NCBI RefSeq assembly: GCF_028368995.1
Contig: NZ_JAQNDL010000003.1
Location: 2,480,001-2,544,000 of the forward strand
Length of the DNA: 64,000 nucleotides
Reading direction: 5' to 3'
Source of the DNA: Nannocystis bainbridge
GTDB taxonomy: Bacteria > Myxococcota_A > Polyangia > Nannocystales > Nannocystaceae
The position numbers and the translations under genes are program-made. The notes under the pieces were generated by a model. It searched no databases. It saw nothing but the letters and a program-made list of their open reading frames with translations, and was not told the DNA's origin. Positions 24,761 through 32,795 of this stretch are shown piece by piece; position 1 is the stretch's first letter, and the number at the start of each line of letters is the position of its first letter.

Positions 24761-25408
24761 ATGCAGAACGACCCCTCGCTGCAACCTCTGAAGCCGCTGC
24801 TCGATGCCCTGGCGTTCACCACCGAGTTCGGCCGTGAGCTCGGCGAGCTGGCGCCGACCGAGGCGCTGCGGGCCGGCCTGTCTCTCGGGACATCCACGCC
24901 GCTGCCGCCGGCCGACGACCGCGTCCGCGCCGCCGTGCGTGACCTGCTGCGCAAGGCCGGCTTCAAGCCGACCGGGCGCTCCAAACCAGCCTCGGAGTAC
25001 CTGCTCAAGGCGGCCGGCGACGGCTCGCTCGGCAGCATCAACGCCGCGGTCGACGCCTGCAACGTCGCCTCGCTCCACAGCGGCCTGCCGATCAGCGTCG
25101 TCGACCTCGACCGCGCGACCGCCCCGCTGGCGCTCGGCGTGCCGGCGCCGGGCACCAGCTACGTGTTCAACGCCAGCGGCCAGGTCATCGACATCGGCGG
25201 CCTGGTGTCGCTGCTCGACGCCGAGGGCCCGTGCGCCGGCCCGGTCAAGGACTCGCAGCGGACCAAGACCCACCCCGGCACCCGCCGCACCCTCTCGATC
25301 GTGTGGGGCACCACCCAGCTGCCCGGCCTCGCCGCCGCCACCGCCGCGTTCTACCGCGAGCTGCTGCACGGCCTCGGCGCGACCACCGAGACGGTCACGT
25401 TCGAGTAG
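24761..25408 (+). CDS. B3/B4 (tRNA-binding-like) domain protein
   Basis: 215 residues. The central part matches the B3/B4 domain found in the beta subunit of phenylalanyl-tRNA synthetase and in many stand-alone proteins: FKPTGRSKPASEYLL, then INAAVDACNVASLHSGLPI and SVVDLD, followed by TRRTLSIVWGTTQ (near 175-190). In PheT the domain surrounds the editing site; stand-alone versions are thought to act on misacylated or free aromatic amino acids, but this is unproven. No signal peptide. Repeat cores at 24876 and 24890 lie in the coding region (14 bp apart). It converges with PhoD over a repeat array. Confidence 0.72.
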   Translation: MQNDPSLQPLKPLLDALAFTTEFGRELGELAPTEALRAGLSLGTSTPLPPADDRVRAAVRDLLRKAGFKPTGRSKPASEYLLKAAGDGSLGSINAAVDACNVASLHSGLPISVVDLDRATAPLALGVPAPGTSYVFNASGQVIDIGGLVSLLDAEGPCAGPVKDSQRTKTHPGTRRTLSIVWGTTQLPGLAAATAAFYRELLHGLGATTETVTFE

Positions 25409-25415
25409 CCTCTCG

Positions 25416-25485
25416 GGACATGTCCTGTAGAGCATGCCCTCACGGACATGCTCTTGAGAGCATGCCCCTCAGGGCACCTGGATCC
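25416..25485. repeat. 14-bp palindromic repeat array, five units, convergent junction
   Basis: Cores at 25418, 25432, 25446, 25460 and 25474. The first is an exact GGACATGTCC, followed by GAGCATGCCC, GGACATGCTC and GAGCATGCCC; changes in one half of the palindrome are partly matched in the other. The last unit is inside the PhoD C-terminus. Confidence 0.9.
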
Positions 25486-27118
25486 CCTGCACCCCGGCGA
25501 GCACCGTCAGCTCGGCCTCGGTCTCGACCCCGGAAGTCTCGGCCTCGATGGTGTCGACGATGCGGAAGCGAGCCCGCATCTCGGTGCGAGTGAGGTCGAT
25601 CGTGACGTAGCCGCGCGAGTGGGCGTTGAAGTATTTAATTTGGGGGATCGTGCTGACGAGCTGCTCGATGGTCTCGGGCGGGACGTCGGTCTCCGAGCTC
25701 GAGGTGATCGAGGTGGTGACGATCTCGACCGCGACCACCGGCGCGTTGGTGTCGCCCGCGGTGGCGTTGAGGTCGGCCATGCCGCCGACGTGCAGGTCGC
25801 CGGCCAGGATCACCACGTTGCCCAGCTCCTCGGCGGCGAGGAAATCGAGCATGCGCTGGCGCGCCTTCGGGTAGCCGTCCCACTGGTCCCAGTTGATGAG
25901 CAGCCCGCTGAAGTCGACCTTTGAAAACACGATCTGCTGGGCGATGAGCTTCCAGATCGCCGGCGACGCCACCAGCCCCGCGGTCAACCACGCCTCCTGC
26001 TCCGGCCCGAGCATGTCGCCGTCCTCGGTCTCGAGCTCGCCGCAGTCCTCGCCCGGGTCGTCCATGCAAAGCTGGTCGGTGCGGTACTGGCGGGTGTCGA
26101 GCAGGAACAGCTCGGCCAGGTCGCCCCATGCGAAGCTGCGGTAGATCGTCAGCCCCTCCGGCGTCGGCGGGGCCACGCGGATCGGCATGTGCTCGTAGAA
26201 GGCCTGGTAGGCGGCGGTCCTGCGGGCCAGGAATTCGGGATCGTCGACCGCCGAGATGTCGGCCACGTAGTTGTTGTCGACCTCGTGGTCGTCCCAGATC
26301 ACCGCCCACGGGAACCGGTGGTGCGCCGCCTGCAGCTGGGTGTCGCCGCGGTACAGCGCGTAGCGATTGCGATAGTCGAGCAGCGTGCGGCACTCCTCGC
26401 TCATGTGCGAGCGCACCGGGCCGCTGTCGCCGTTCTCGTAGATGTAGTCGCCGAGGAACAGCACCAGGTCGAGCTCCTCGGCGGCCAGGTGAGCGTAGGC
26501 GGTGTAGTAACCGGTGGTGAACCGCTGGCAGCTTGCCGAGGCCAGGCGCAGCCGCTCGGGCGCGCTGTCCGGGGCCGGCAGGGTGCGCGTGCGGCCGACC
26601 GGGCTGGTGAATTCGCCGACGTGGAAGCGATAGAAGTACCAGCGGTCGGGCTCCAGGCCGGACGCGTCGACGTGCAACGAGTGGGCGAAGGTCGGGTCGG
26701 CGATCGCCTCGCCGCTGGCGACGATGTCGGCGAACGCGTCGTCGGTGGCGACCTCCCATGCGACCGCGAACGCGACTTCGGGCATGCCGCCGCCAGTCCG
26801 CGGATCGGGCGCGAGGCGGGTCCAGAGGATCACGCGATCGGCGAGCGGATCTCCCGACGCGACCCCGAGCGTGAACGGCGGCCCCGGCAGCGCCGGCTCG
26901 CCGGTGGTGCCGGTCGTCGTCGGCGCGCTCGTCGTCGGCTCGCCCGCAGTGGTGCTGCCGCCGGTGGTCGAGCTGCTGTGCCCGCCGGTGCCCTCGGTGC
27001 CCCCGGCGACCCCGCCGCACGCGCTCGCCGAGGCCGCGGCGACCACCTGCCACAGGAATTCACGGCGCGTCGGCGCGGTGCGAGGTCGCGGGCGGGGCGG
27101 GCGCGGCGGAGAGCTCAT
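25469..27118 (-). CDS. phoD: Alkaline phosphatase D (PhoD-type metallophosphoesterase), Tat-exported
   Basis: 549 residues. A Tat signal with PTRREFLWQVVAA is followed by a Cys that could be lipidated (SASACGG) and a Ser/Thr/Gly linker (residues 40-80). The N-terminal domain has FTLGVASGDPLADRVILWTRL (part), and the catalytic domain has LVLFLGDYIYENG, WDDHEVDNNYVAD and VILAGDLHVGGMAD, the metal-binding blocks of PhoD phosphodiesterases/phosphatases that release phosphate outside the cytoplasm. The ATG at 27118 is chosen because it begins the Tat signal and follows TATCCT by 8 bp. Next to the pao operon and a divergent M61 peptidase, it is not part of an evident phosphate regulon and I see no Pho box. 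Confidence 0.92.
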   Translation of the reverse strand: MSSPPRPPRPRPRTAPTRREFLWQVVAAASASACGGVAGGTEGTGGHSSSTTGGSTTAGEPTTSAPTTTGTTGEPALPGPPFTLGVASGDPLADRVILWTRLAPDPRTGGGMPEVAFAVAWEVATDDAFADIVASGEAIADPTFAHSLHVDASGLEPDRWYFYRFHVGEFTSPVGRTRTLPAPDSAPERLRLASASCQRFTTGYYTAYAHLAAEELDLVLFLGDYIYENGDSGPVRSHMSEECRTLLDYRNRYALYRGDTQLQAAHHRFPWAVIWDDHEVDNNYVADISAVDDPEFLARRTAAYQAFYEHMPIRVAPPTPEGLTIYRSFAWGDLAELFLLDTRQYRTDQLCMDDPGEDCGELETEDGDMLGPEQEAWLTAGLVASPAIWKLIAQQIVFSKVDFSGLLINWDQWDGYPKARQRMLDFLAAEELGNVVILAGDLHVGGMADLNATAGDTNAPVVAVEIVTTSITSSSETDVPPETIEQLVSTIPQIKYFNAHSRGYVTIDLTRTEMRARFRIVDTIEAETSGVETEAELTVLAGVQGIQVP

Positions 27119-27126
27119 GCGCCGCC

Positions 27127-27132
27127 AGGATA
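27127..27132 (-). promoter_or_regulatory. -10 element TATCCT of the phoD promoter
   Basis: On the minus strand TATCCT ends 8 bp before the ATG at 27118. Confidence 0.5.
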
Positions 27133-27210
27133 GCGGAACGCGCGCCCCGCCGGTCCCGGGCGCGTCGCGGCCGCGTGACAACCGCGAGCGCGCCCGCCTC
27201 GCTGCCTCGG

Positions 27211-27216
27211 TACACT
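27211..27216 (+). promoter_or_regulatory. -10 element TACACT of the M61 peptidase gene
   Basis: TACACT ends 8 bp before the ATG at 27225. Confidence 0.5.
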
Positions 27217-27224
27217 CGCCCGGC

Positions 27225-29084
27225 ATGCGTGTCTCGCCGCTCCTCCTCGCCCTCGCGCTCGGGGGCGCGTGTGCGACGGCCGTCGCTGCCCCCGCGCCGA
27301 CGTCCGCCGAGTGGTCGGCGCGCGAGCGCAAGCAATTGGTGCAGTACGAGGTGGCCCTCGCCGCTCCCGAGTCGCGCTGGCTCGAGATCGTCATGACCGT
27401 CGAGCAGCCTCGCGGTCGTCGCAGCGACGTCGCCCTGCCGGCGTGGATCCCCGGCTCTTATTTGATCCGCGACTTCGCCCGCAACCTCGACGGGATCGAG
27501 GTCACCGACGTCGCCGGGGTGTCGCTGCCGGCCGAGCGCCTGGACAAACAGACATGGCGCATCGGACATGGCGGAAAGAGCTTCCGCGCCCGCTACCGGG
27601 TGTGGGCCGACGAGCCCGGGGTGCGCACCAGCGTGGTCGACGACCGCCACGCGACCCTCAACGGCGCCGGCCTGTTCCTCTACCTCGTCGGCGAGACGGC
27701 GCGCCCGGCCGAGCTGCGCTTCACCGGCCTGCCGAAGGACTGGACCGTGCACGCCGCCCTGCCGCAGCCGACCCCTGGCACCCTGCGCGCGGCCTCCTAC
27801 GACGTCCTGGTCGACTCGCCGCTCGAGCTCGGCACGCCGGTGGTCCACGCGTGGGACGAGGGCGGCGCGCGCATCGAGCTGGTGTTCTCGGCCCCGGCCG
27901 GCAGCAACGCCGACCCCGAGCGGCTGGCCCGCGAGCTCAAGCCGCTGGTCCACGCCTTCGCGGTGGCGATGGGCGGCCTGCCGACCTCGCGCTACGTGTT
28001 CTTGATGCTCGCCGACGAGAAGGGCGACGGCGGGCTCGAGCACGCCGACAGCACGCTCATGCGTGTCCCGAGGGACATGTTCCAGGACGACGGCGGCTAC
28101 CGCCGCGCGCTCCACCTCGCCGGCCACGAGTTCTTCCACCTGTGGAACGCCAAGCGACTGCGCGACGCGGCGCTGGTGCCCTACGACTACGCGCGCGAGG
28201 ATTACAGCCGGCTCCTGTGGTTCCACGAGGGCTTCACCGAGACGATCGAGAACCAGATGCTGGTGCGCGCCGGGGCGACCACGCCGGACGAGTTCTTGCG
28301 CGAGCTCGCGGGCGCGTGGACGGCCTACTTGCAGAAGCCCGGGCGCAACCACGTGCCGCTGACGCAGGCCAGCGTCGAGGCGTGGGTCAAGCAGTACAAG
28401 CCGTCGCCGGGCCACCACGACACCACCATCAGCTACTACGAGAAGGGCCACCTCGCCGGCGTCTGCCTCGACCTCGAGCTGCGCCTGCGCTCGCATGGCA
28501 AGGGCTCGCTGGTCGGGCTGTTCCGCCGCCTGATGACCAGCCACGGCGCGCGCGGCAAGGGCATCACCTTCGACGACGTCGTCGCCGCCGCCTCGGCCGA
28601 AGCCGGCAGCGACGTGCGCGACTTCTTCCGCCGCTACGTCGAGGGCACCGACGAGCTTCCGCTTCCCGCGCAGCTGGCGCGAATGGGTGTCGAGGTCGAG
28701 ATTCGCGCGCCGTCGGCGAGTGAGTCATCGCCGCTGGCGGCCCGCCGCAAACAGGGCTGGTCCGGGCTCCTCTTCAACGACAGCGGCATCCGCAGCGTCG
28801 CCCTCGGCTCGCCCGCAGCGCTCGCGGGTCTGCTGCCCGGCGACGAGATCGTCGCCGTCGCCGCCCGCCGCACCCGCACCGCCGAAGAGGCCGCCGAGCG
28901 CCTGATGGACCACGCTCCCGGCCAGTCGGTCGAAGTCGCCCTCTTCCGCGGCGGCCGCCTGCTGCAGCGCACCCTCACGATCGCCGAGGACCCACGAAAG
29001 CTGGTCCGCTTCGCCGTTTCACCGACAGCAGAGTCTGCTGTCCGCGCCCTCCGCGACGCCTGGCTCTCGACTTCGCCGAAGTGA
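27225..29084 (+). CDS. M61-family glycyl aminopeptidase-like metalloprotease with PDZ domain
   Basis: 619 residues, secreted (signal MRVSPLLLALALGGA). Residues 40-250 form the M61 N-terminal beta domain (LPAWIPGSYLIRDFARN is the family's substrate-binding signature). The gluzincin motif HEFFHLWN is at about 301 and the third zinc ligand in LWFHEGFTE about 30 residues later. A PDZ-like domain follows around 515-585 (SVALGSPAALAGLLPGDEIV). M61 enzymes cleave N-terminal Gly or Ala from peptides. The coding region holds two pairs of 14-bp repeat cores (27552/27566 and 28061/28075), the first read as TWRIGHGGK. The start follows a TACACT hexamer by 8 bp. Confidence 0.92.
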   Translation: MRVSPLLLALALGGACATAVAAPAPTSAEWSARERKQLVQYEVALAAPESRWLEIVMTVEQPRGRRSDVALPAWIPGSYLIRDFARNLDGIEVTDVAGVSLPAERLDKQTWRIGHGGKSFRARYRVWADEPGVRTSVVDDRHATLNGAGLFLYLVGETARPAELRFTGLPKDWTVHAALPQPTPGTLRAASYDVLVDSPLELGTPVVHAWDEGGARIELVFSAPAGSNADPERLARELKPLVHAFAVAMGGLPTSRYVFLMLADEKGDGGLEHADSTLMRVPRDMFQDDGGYRRALHLAGHEFFHLWNAKRLRDAALVPYDYAREDYSRLLWFHEGFTETIENQMLVRAGATTPDEFLRELAGAWTAYLQKPGRNHVPLTQASVEAWVKQYKPSPGHHDTTISYYEKGHLAGVCLDLELRLRSHGKGSLVGLFRRLMTSHGARGKGITFDDVVAAASAEAGSDVRDFFRRYVEGTDELPLPAQLARMGVEVEIRAPSASESSPLAARRKQGWSGLLFNDSGIRSVALGSPAALAGLLPGDEIVAVAARRTRTAEEAAERLMDHAPGQSVEVALFRGGRLLQRTLTIAEDPRKLVRFAVSPTAESAVRALRDAWLSTSPK

Positions 29085-29133
29085 CGCGCGCTCCCGCCAG
29101 CGATCACCTAGGGGCGCGCGCGTGAGGTGTGCT

Positions 29134-29161
29134 TCATGATGTCCCAAGAGACATATCATGA
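29134..29161. promoter_or_regulatory. Imperfect inverted repeat upstream of the AAA+ regulator
   Basis: TCATGATGTC (29134-29143) and GACATATCATGA (29150-29161) are inverted with a 2-bp insertion in the right arm. It could be an operator; it also partly fits the 14-bp repeat family. Confidence 0.4.
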
Positions 29162-29197
29162 CAATCGCCGGCCCTGCGGCCGCGGTGATTCTGCGAT

Positions 29198-29210
29198 TAC
29201 CATGATGGTA
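29198..29210. promoter_or_regulatory. 13-bp perfect palindrome over the -10 and start codon of the AAA+ regulator
   Basis: TACCATGATGGTA. Its left half is a plausible -10 (TACCAT) that ends 6 bp before the ATG at 29210. A protein bound here would block both transcription and the start site, so autoregulation is plausible. Confidence 0.45.
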
Positions 29211-30253
29211 TGGACAGCGCGCATCCCGGGGCCCCCGGAGAGCTCGAGCCCTTGCTCTCGCCGGCCGACCGGCGCGACCCCACGCTCCGCCTCCGCAGCT
29301 GCCTCCGCGCCGACGACCTGATCGGTCGCTCGCCGCCGATGGTCGAGCTGCTGCGTCAGCTCTCGCAGCTCGCCCCGCTCGACGTCTCGGTCCTGCTCAC
29401 CGGCCCCTCGGGCACCGGCAAGACCCACATCGCCCGCGTCATCCATGCCTCGAGCCCGCGCGCCGCCGCCGGCAAGTTCGTCGAGCTGAGCTGCGCCAAC
29501 CTGCCCGACAGCCTCGTCGAGAACGAGCTGTTCGGCGCCGCCCCCGGGGCCCACTCGACCGCGATCAAGGCCGTCGAGGGCAAAGTGTTCGCCGCCCACG
29601 GCGGCACCCTGCTGTTCGACGAGATCGCCGAGCTGTCGCTGCCGGCCCAGGCCAAGCTGCTGCAACTGCTGCAGTCGCGCGAGTACTACCCGCTCGGCGC
29701 CAGCCGCCCGCGCGCCGCCGACGTGCGGGTGATCGCCGCCACCAACTGCGACCTCAAGGCCCGCGTCGCCCGCCGCGAGTTCCGCGAGGACCTCTATTAT
29801 CGCCTCCACGTGGTGCCGATCCGCGTGCCGTCGCTGACCGAGCGGCGCGACGACATCCCCGAGCTGGCTCAGCACTTCTGCGTGCGCGCCTGCGTGCGCC
29901 ACCGCCTGCCGCCGCTGCACCTGTCCCAATGGACACTCGTGTCGGCCCAGGCCGCCTGCTGGCCCGGCAACATCCGCGAGCTCGCCAACGCCGTCGAGGC
30001 CGCCGTCATCCGCGCCGCCGGCGAGGACTCGCGCGAGGTCGAGACGCGCCACCTGTTCCCCGCGCGCGAGCACGACCACGAGTCCGCCGGCCCGCTCAAC
30101 TATCGCGAGGCCCTGCGTTGCTTTCAGACCCAGCTGGTCCGCGGCACGCTCGTGGACAGCAATTGGAACGTGGCCGAGGCGGCGCGCCGCCTCGCCGTCA
30201 CGCGCGCGCACATGTACAACTTGATGCAGACGCTCGACATCTCGCGGCCGTGA
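29210..30253 (+). CDS. Short sigma-54-type AAA+ regulator with altered GAFTGA loop
   Basis: 347 residues. Only about 35 residues precede the AAA+ domain, so no receiver, FHA or GAF sensor domain is present. The Walker A is GPSGTGKTH (about 63), Walker B GGTLLFDEIAEL (about 140), and REDLYYRLHVVPIRVP contains the arginine-finger region. The loop that contacts sigma-54 should read GAFTGA; here it is GAHSTA, losing the Phe and the Thr. A Fis-type helix-turn-helix closes the protein (WNVAEAARRLAVTRAHMYNL). It probably binds DNA and ATP, but activation of sigma-54 polymerase is doubtful. Repeat cores at 29929 and 29943 sit in the reading frame. It lies upstream of the heme-oxygenase-fold/acyltransferase pair on the same strand. 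Confidence 0.85.
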   Translation: MDSAHPGAPGELEPLLSPADRRDPTLRLRSCLRADDLIGRSPPMVELLRQLSQLAPLDVSVLLTGPSGTGKTHIARVIHASSPRAAAGKFVELSCANLPDSLVENELFGAAPGAHSTAIKAVEGKVFAAHGGTLLFDEIAELSLPAQAKLLQLLQSREYYPLGASRPRAADVRVIAATNCDLKARVARREFREDLYYRLHVVPIRVPSLTERRDDIPELAQHFCVRACVRHRLPPLHLSQWTLVSAQAACWPGNIRELANAVEAAVIRAAGEDSREVETRHLFPAREHDHESAGPLNYREALRCFQTQLVRGTLVDSNWNVAEAARRLAVTRAHMYNLMQTLDISRP

Positions 30254-30721
30254 TCGCCGACCTCGACGCCGCGGCGTGACGCCGCGAACTCGCGCCGACG
30301 CGCGTGACGACCGTGTCGGCGAACTCCATGCGGCCCTCGATCACCGAGCTCGACGATGCGACGACGCTCGTCGCTAGCTGCCGCGCGCATGGATCCGTGG
30401 AGACCCTGTCCAGGCGACATGACATCCTCACGACCAGCACCTCGCCGCGGGCGCGTCCGCGCGGCGATTCGCCCCACCCGTCCCCGCGGGACCCCGCGAC
30501 CCCGCTCGATCCTGCGGAGATCCAGCAGATCGGGCCGAACCCTGCGTCCACTCCGCTGGACACCCGCGGACGCCTGTCGTCACCGGCTCTGGACAACGAA
30601 CCCGCGCACGACCGCGAGCGCGTCGTCGCCGGCCTGGAACGTGTTCTGCACTCCACTCTGCCAGGCCGTCATGCGTCACCGTGCGACCCTCAGTTCACCT
30701 GTCCCTTCGACCAGATTCTCA
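30254..30721. other. Intergenic region before the heme-oxygenase-fold gene
   Basis: About 470 bp. The frame of the downstream gene stays open through much of it, but the protein it would give is Arg/Pro-rich and unlike the conserved domain, so I treat it as non-coding. Repeat cores occur at 30697 and 30711. I see no strong terminator after the AAA+ gene. Confidence 0.4.
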
Positions 30722-31837
30722 GTGCGCGAGCGAGACCTCCGCGGCGAGCCGGTCGACCTCGACGCCACGCCGTCGGCGGTGCGCGTCGAGCTGCTCGGCG
30801 GAGCGCGCACGTTCGGCGTCACCGTGGTCCCGGCCGAGGCCGAGCCGGCCGCGGCGACGCTGACGGGCGCCCACCGGGCCGCCGCGCTGCGCGACCTCGA
30901 CGCCGCGCCCGGGACCCCGGAGCTGGCGCTGCTCCTCTATGTGGCGCTGCAGCGGGCGCGGATCTGGCGGCGCACGGCGGTGGTCAGCGCGGAGCCGTCG
31001 CTGGCGGCGGCGCCGATGCAGCTGTCGGCGCTGGCGCTGCGCGGGCTGCGAGCGGCGCCGCTCGACGAGGCCATGCACCGCCTGTTCGCCGCCTGCGACG
31101 ACGACGGGCGCGCGCTGTCGACGGGTCGCTTCGGCGCCGAGGCGACCGCCTGCCTGTCGCGCCACGCCGAGAGCTTCGCCGAGAACGCCTGGTGCCGGGC
31201 CGTGCACGCCGGCCGCCTCGCGCGCGAGCAGTACGTCGCCACCCTCGCCAACACCCATCAGTACGTCCGCTACACCCCGCGCCTGCTGGCCCGCGCGATC
31301 TCGGTGTGCGACGACGAACCGCTGCGCGACCACTTCACCCGCCACTTCCGCGGCGAACAGAAGCACGACCGCCTCATCGAGGCCGACCTCCGCTACCTCG
31401 AGGCCGACGTCGAATTCGTGCTGCGCGCGATGGTCCCGTGGGGCCCGACGCTCGCGTTCATGAGCGTGCAAGAGAGCATGGTCGCGTTCCACCAGGACCT
31501 CACCTGCTTCCTCGCCGCCCCGTTCGTCGCCGAGGGCCTGGCCGCTCGCGTCGGCCCGCTCGTCCTCGACGACCTCGCCGGCAACATCCGCCGCTGGGGC
31601 TACCGCGAGCCCGCCCGCGCGACCCGCTTCCTCGTCAGCCACGCGCGCGAGGACGGCGGCGACGATGGCCACTGGAGCGCCACGCTCGCCGTGCTCGCCC
31701 GTCAGCTGCGCGACGACACCACCCAGCAACGCTTCCTCGCCGCTCTTCACCTGGCCGCCGACGCCTTTACCGCCAGCTATGACGCCTATGTCGAATATCT
31801 CACCCTCTTCACCCCACCCCTCCTCGCTGACCCTTGA
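30722..31837 (+). CDS. Heme-oxygenase-fold (TenA-like) iron-containing enzyme
   Basis: 371 residues from a GTG at 30722, which I prefer over longer upstream frames because conservation starts here. The C-terminal 250 residues have the helical pattern of heme-oxygenase-like diiron proteins: ENAWCRAVHAGRLAREQYVATL, NTHQYVRYTPRLLARAI, HFRGEQKHDRLIEADLRYL and SVQESMVAFHQD (shown in parts), with Glu and His placed as iron ligands. Such enzymes (HDO superfamily) carry out N-oxygenation, decarboxylation or desaturation on small molecules, often in natural-product clusters. The following acyltransferase gene starts 50 bp before its stop, so expression is coupled. The N-terminal 100 residues are not recognised. 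Confidence 0.65.
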   Translation: MRERDLRGEPVDLDATPSAVRVELLGGARTFGVTVVPAEAEPAAATLTGAHRAAALRDLDAAPGTPELALLLYVALQRARIWRRTAVVSAEPSLAAAPMQLSALALRGLRAAPLDEAMHRLFAACDDDGRALSTGRFGAEATACLSRHAESFAENAWCRAVHAGRLAREQYVATLANTHQYVRYTPRLLARAISVCDDEPLRDHFTRHFRGEQKHDRLIEADLRYLEADVEFVLRAMVPWGPTLAFMSVQESMVAFHQDLTCFLAAPFVAEGLAARVGPLVLDDLAGNIRRWGYREPARATRFLVSHAREDGGDDGHWSATLAVLARQLRDDTTQQRFLAALHLAADAFTASYDAYVEYLTLFTPPLLADP

Positions 31838-32441
31838 AGCCTTCTGCGCCGCCGAGCGCCCCGACCTCGCCGAACTCTATTGCCTCGGTCAGGTCGAGAG
31901 CTACCGGCGCCACCCCGGCAGCGTCGCCGCGCTGTGGACCGTGCAGCTCGCCGAGGCCTTCGTCGTGCTGGCCCGCGCCCGCGACGGCACCGCCGCCGGC
32001 GGCATGCGCGTGCACCTGCGCCGGCCCGGCTCGCCGCTGCCGGTCGAGCAGGCCCTCGCGGCGGCCTGTCCCATCGAACAGGCGGTCGCGCGCGCCCGCG
32101 GCCCGCTGGTCGAGCTGTGCGGCACGTGGGTCGCGGCCGCGTGGCGCCGCACCGACCTCGCCGCGGCCCTGACCGGCGCCACCCTGGCGGTCGCCCGAGC
32201 CCTCGGGGCGGCGCAGATCGTCGGCTGCGCCCACCAGCACGTCATCGACCTCTACCGCCGCTTCGGCGCGGTCGTCGACGAGACGCTCGGCGTTCACGCC
32301 TACCCCGACCCGCGCTACCAGACCTGCGTGTTCTGGGCCGACCCGTTCGCCTGTCCCGAAGGCCAGCTCGTCGCGGCCTGGTCCGAAGCCCTGCGCGCCG
32401 GCCCCAGCGTCGAATTCGCGCCGCTGCCGCTCGCGGCCTGA
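31788..32441 (+). CDS. GNAT-like N-acyltransferase, coupled to the HDO-type gene
   Basis: 217 residues, starting 50 bp inside the upstream gene in another frame. A central alpha/beta section has the GNAT-like layout: FVVLARARDGTAAGGMRVHLRRPG (shown in part), the loop PLPVEQALAAA, GPLVELCGTWVAAAWRRTDL and AALTGATLAVARALGAAQIVGCAHQHVIDLYRRFG (shown in part), which resembles N-acyl amino acid synthase/autoinducer-synthase-like acyltransferases. A product such as an acylated amino acid or amine is an inference. Two pairs of repeat cores (32064/32078 and 32349/32363) are in frame. It is followed by a perfect GC hairpin and a seven-unit repeat array. Confidence 0.55.
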   Translation: MSNISPSSPHPSSLTLEAFCAAERPDLAELYCLGQVESYRRHPGSVAALWTVQLAEAFVVLARARDGTAAGGMRVHLRRPGSPLPVEQALAAACPIEQAVARARGPLVELCGTWVAAAWRRTDLAAALTGATLAVARALGAAQIVGCAHQHVIDLYRRFGAVVDETLGVHAYPDPRYQTCVFWADPFACPEGQLVAAWSEALRAGPSVEFAPLPLAA

Positions 32442-32447
32442 ACGCCT

Positions 32448-32483
32448 GCGCCGCGCTGCGAGCAGCCCCTCGCAGCGCGGCGC
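32448..32483. terminator. Perfect 15-bp GC hairpin after the acyltransferase gene
   Basis: GCGCCGCGCTGCGAG (32448-32462) pairs exactly with 32469-32483 around a 6-nt loop. There is no T run, so it is a transcript-end hairpin or a Rho-assisted terminator rather than a standard intrinsic terminator. Confidence 0.6.
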
Positions 32484-32658
32484 ACACAAAGATCGGCGAG
32501 ATGACTCTCGCAGGCCGACGCTCGCCGCAGAGCGACGGAAGCTTCCGCAGGCGGCGGGATGCCTGTCGCAGGGAGGCGAAAGGACGCCTCCCGAAGAGCG
32601 ACGCGCGCCGCTCTCGAGGCAACAGCCCCGCGGGGCCAACAGAGTCTACTGACTCTCA

Positions 32659-32754
32659 CGACATGTCCTTTACAACATGTCCTTTACAACATGTCCTTTA
32701 CAACATGCCCTTTATAACATGCCCGTTCGGACATGCCCCATGCAGCATGTCCGA
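32659..32754. repeat. 14-bp tandem palindromic array, seven units
   Basis: Cores begin at 32661, 32675, 32689, 32703, 32717, 32731 and 32745, exactly 14 bp apart. The first units are ACATGTCCTTTACA; later ones become ACATGCCCTTTATA, ACATGCCCGTTCGG and GCATGTCCGAACGG. It is the longest and most regular copy in the window. Confidence 0.95.
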
Positions 32755-32795
32755 ACGGTCACGCGCGACGCCACGCCGGCCCGGCCTCCGCGGCC

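Larger units (their letters stand above)
32442..32795. other. Convergent intergenic region with hairpin and repeat array
   Basis: 354 bp between the acyltransferase and the hydrolase stop codons. It holds the GC hairpin at 32448-32483 and the seven-unit 14-bp array at 32659-32754. The part between them has short direct and inverted runs (CAGGCGGCGGG, GACGCCTCCC) but no gene. Confidence 0.6.

Noticed and set aside
25416..25485. Conventional intrinsic terminator
   Set aside because: The palindromes are present but there is no T run on either strand; the 14-bp periodicity places it in the repeat family.
30356..30721. N-terminal extension of the heme-oxygenase-fold enzyme
   Set aside because: The frame is open but the extra 120 residues are Arg/Pro/Ser-rich, unlike the rest, and no start signal is seen there.
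32659..32754. CRISPR array
   Set aside because: The repeat unit is only 14 bp with 4-bp spacers, not 25-40 bp repeats with unique spacers, and no cas gene is present.
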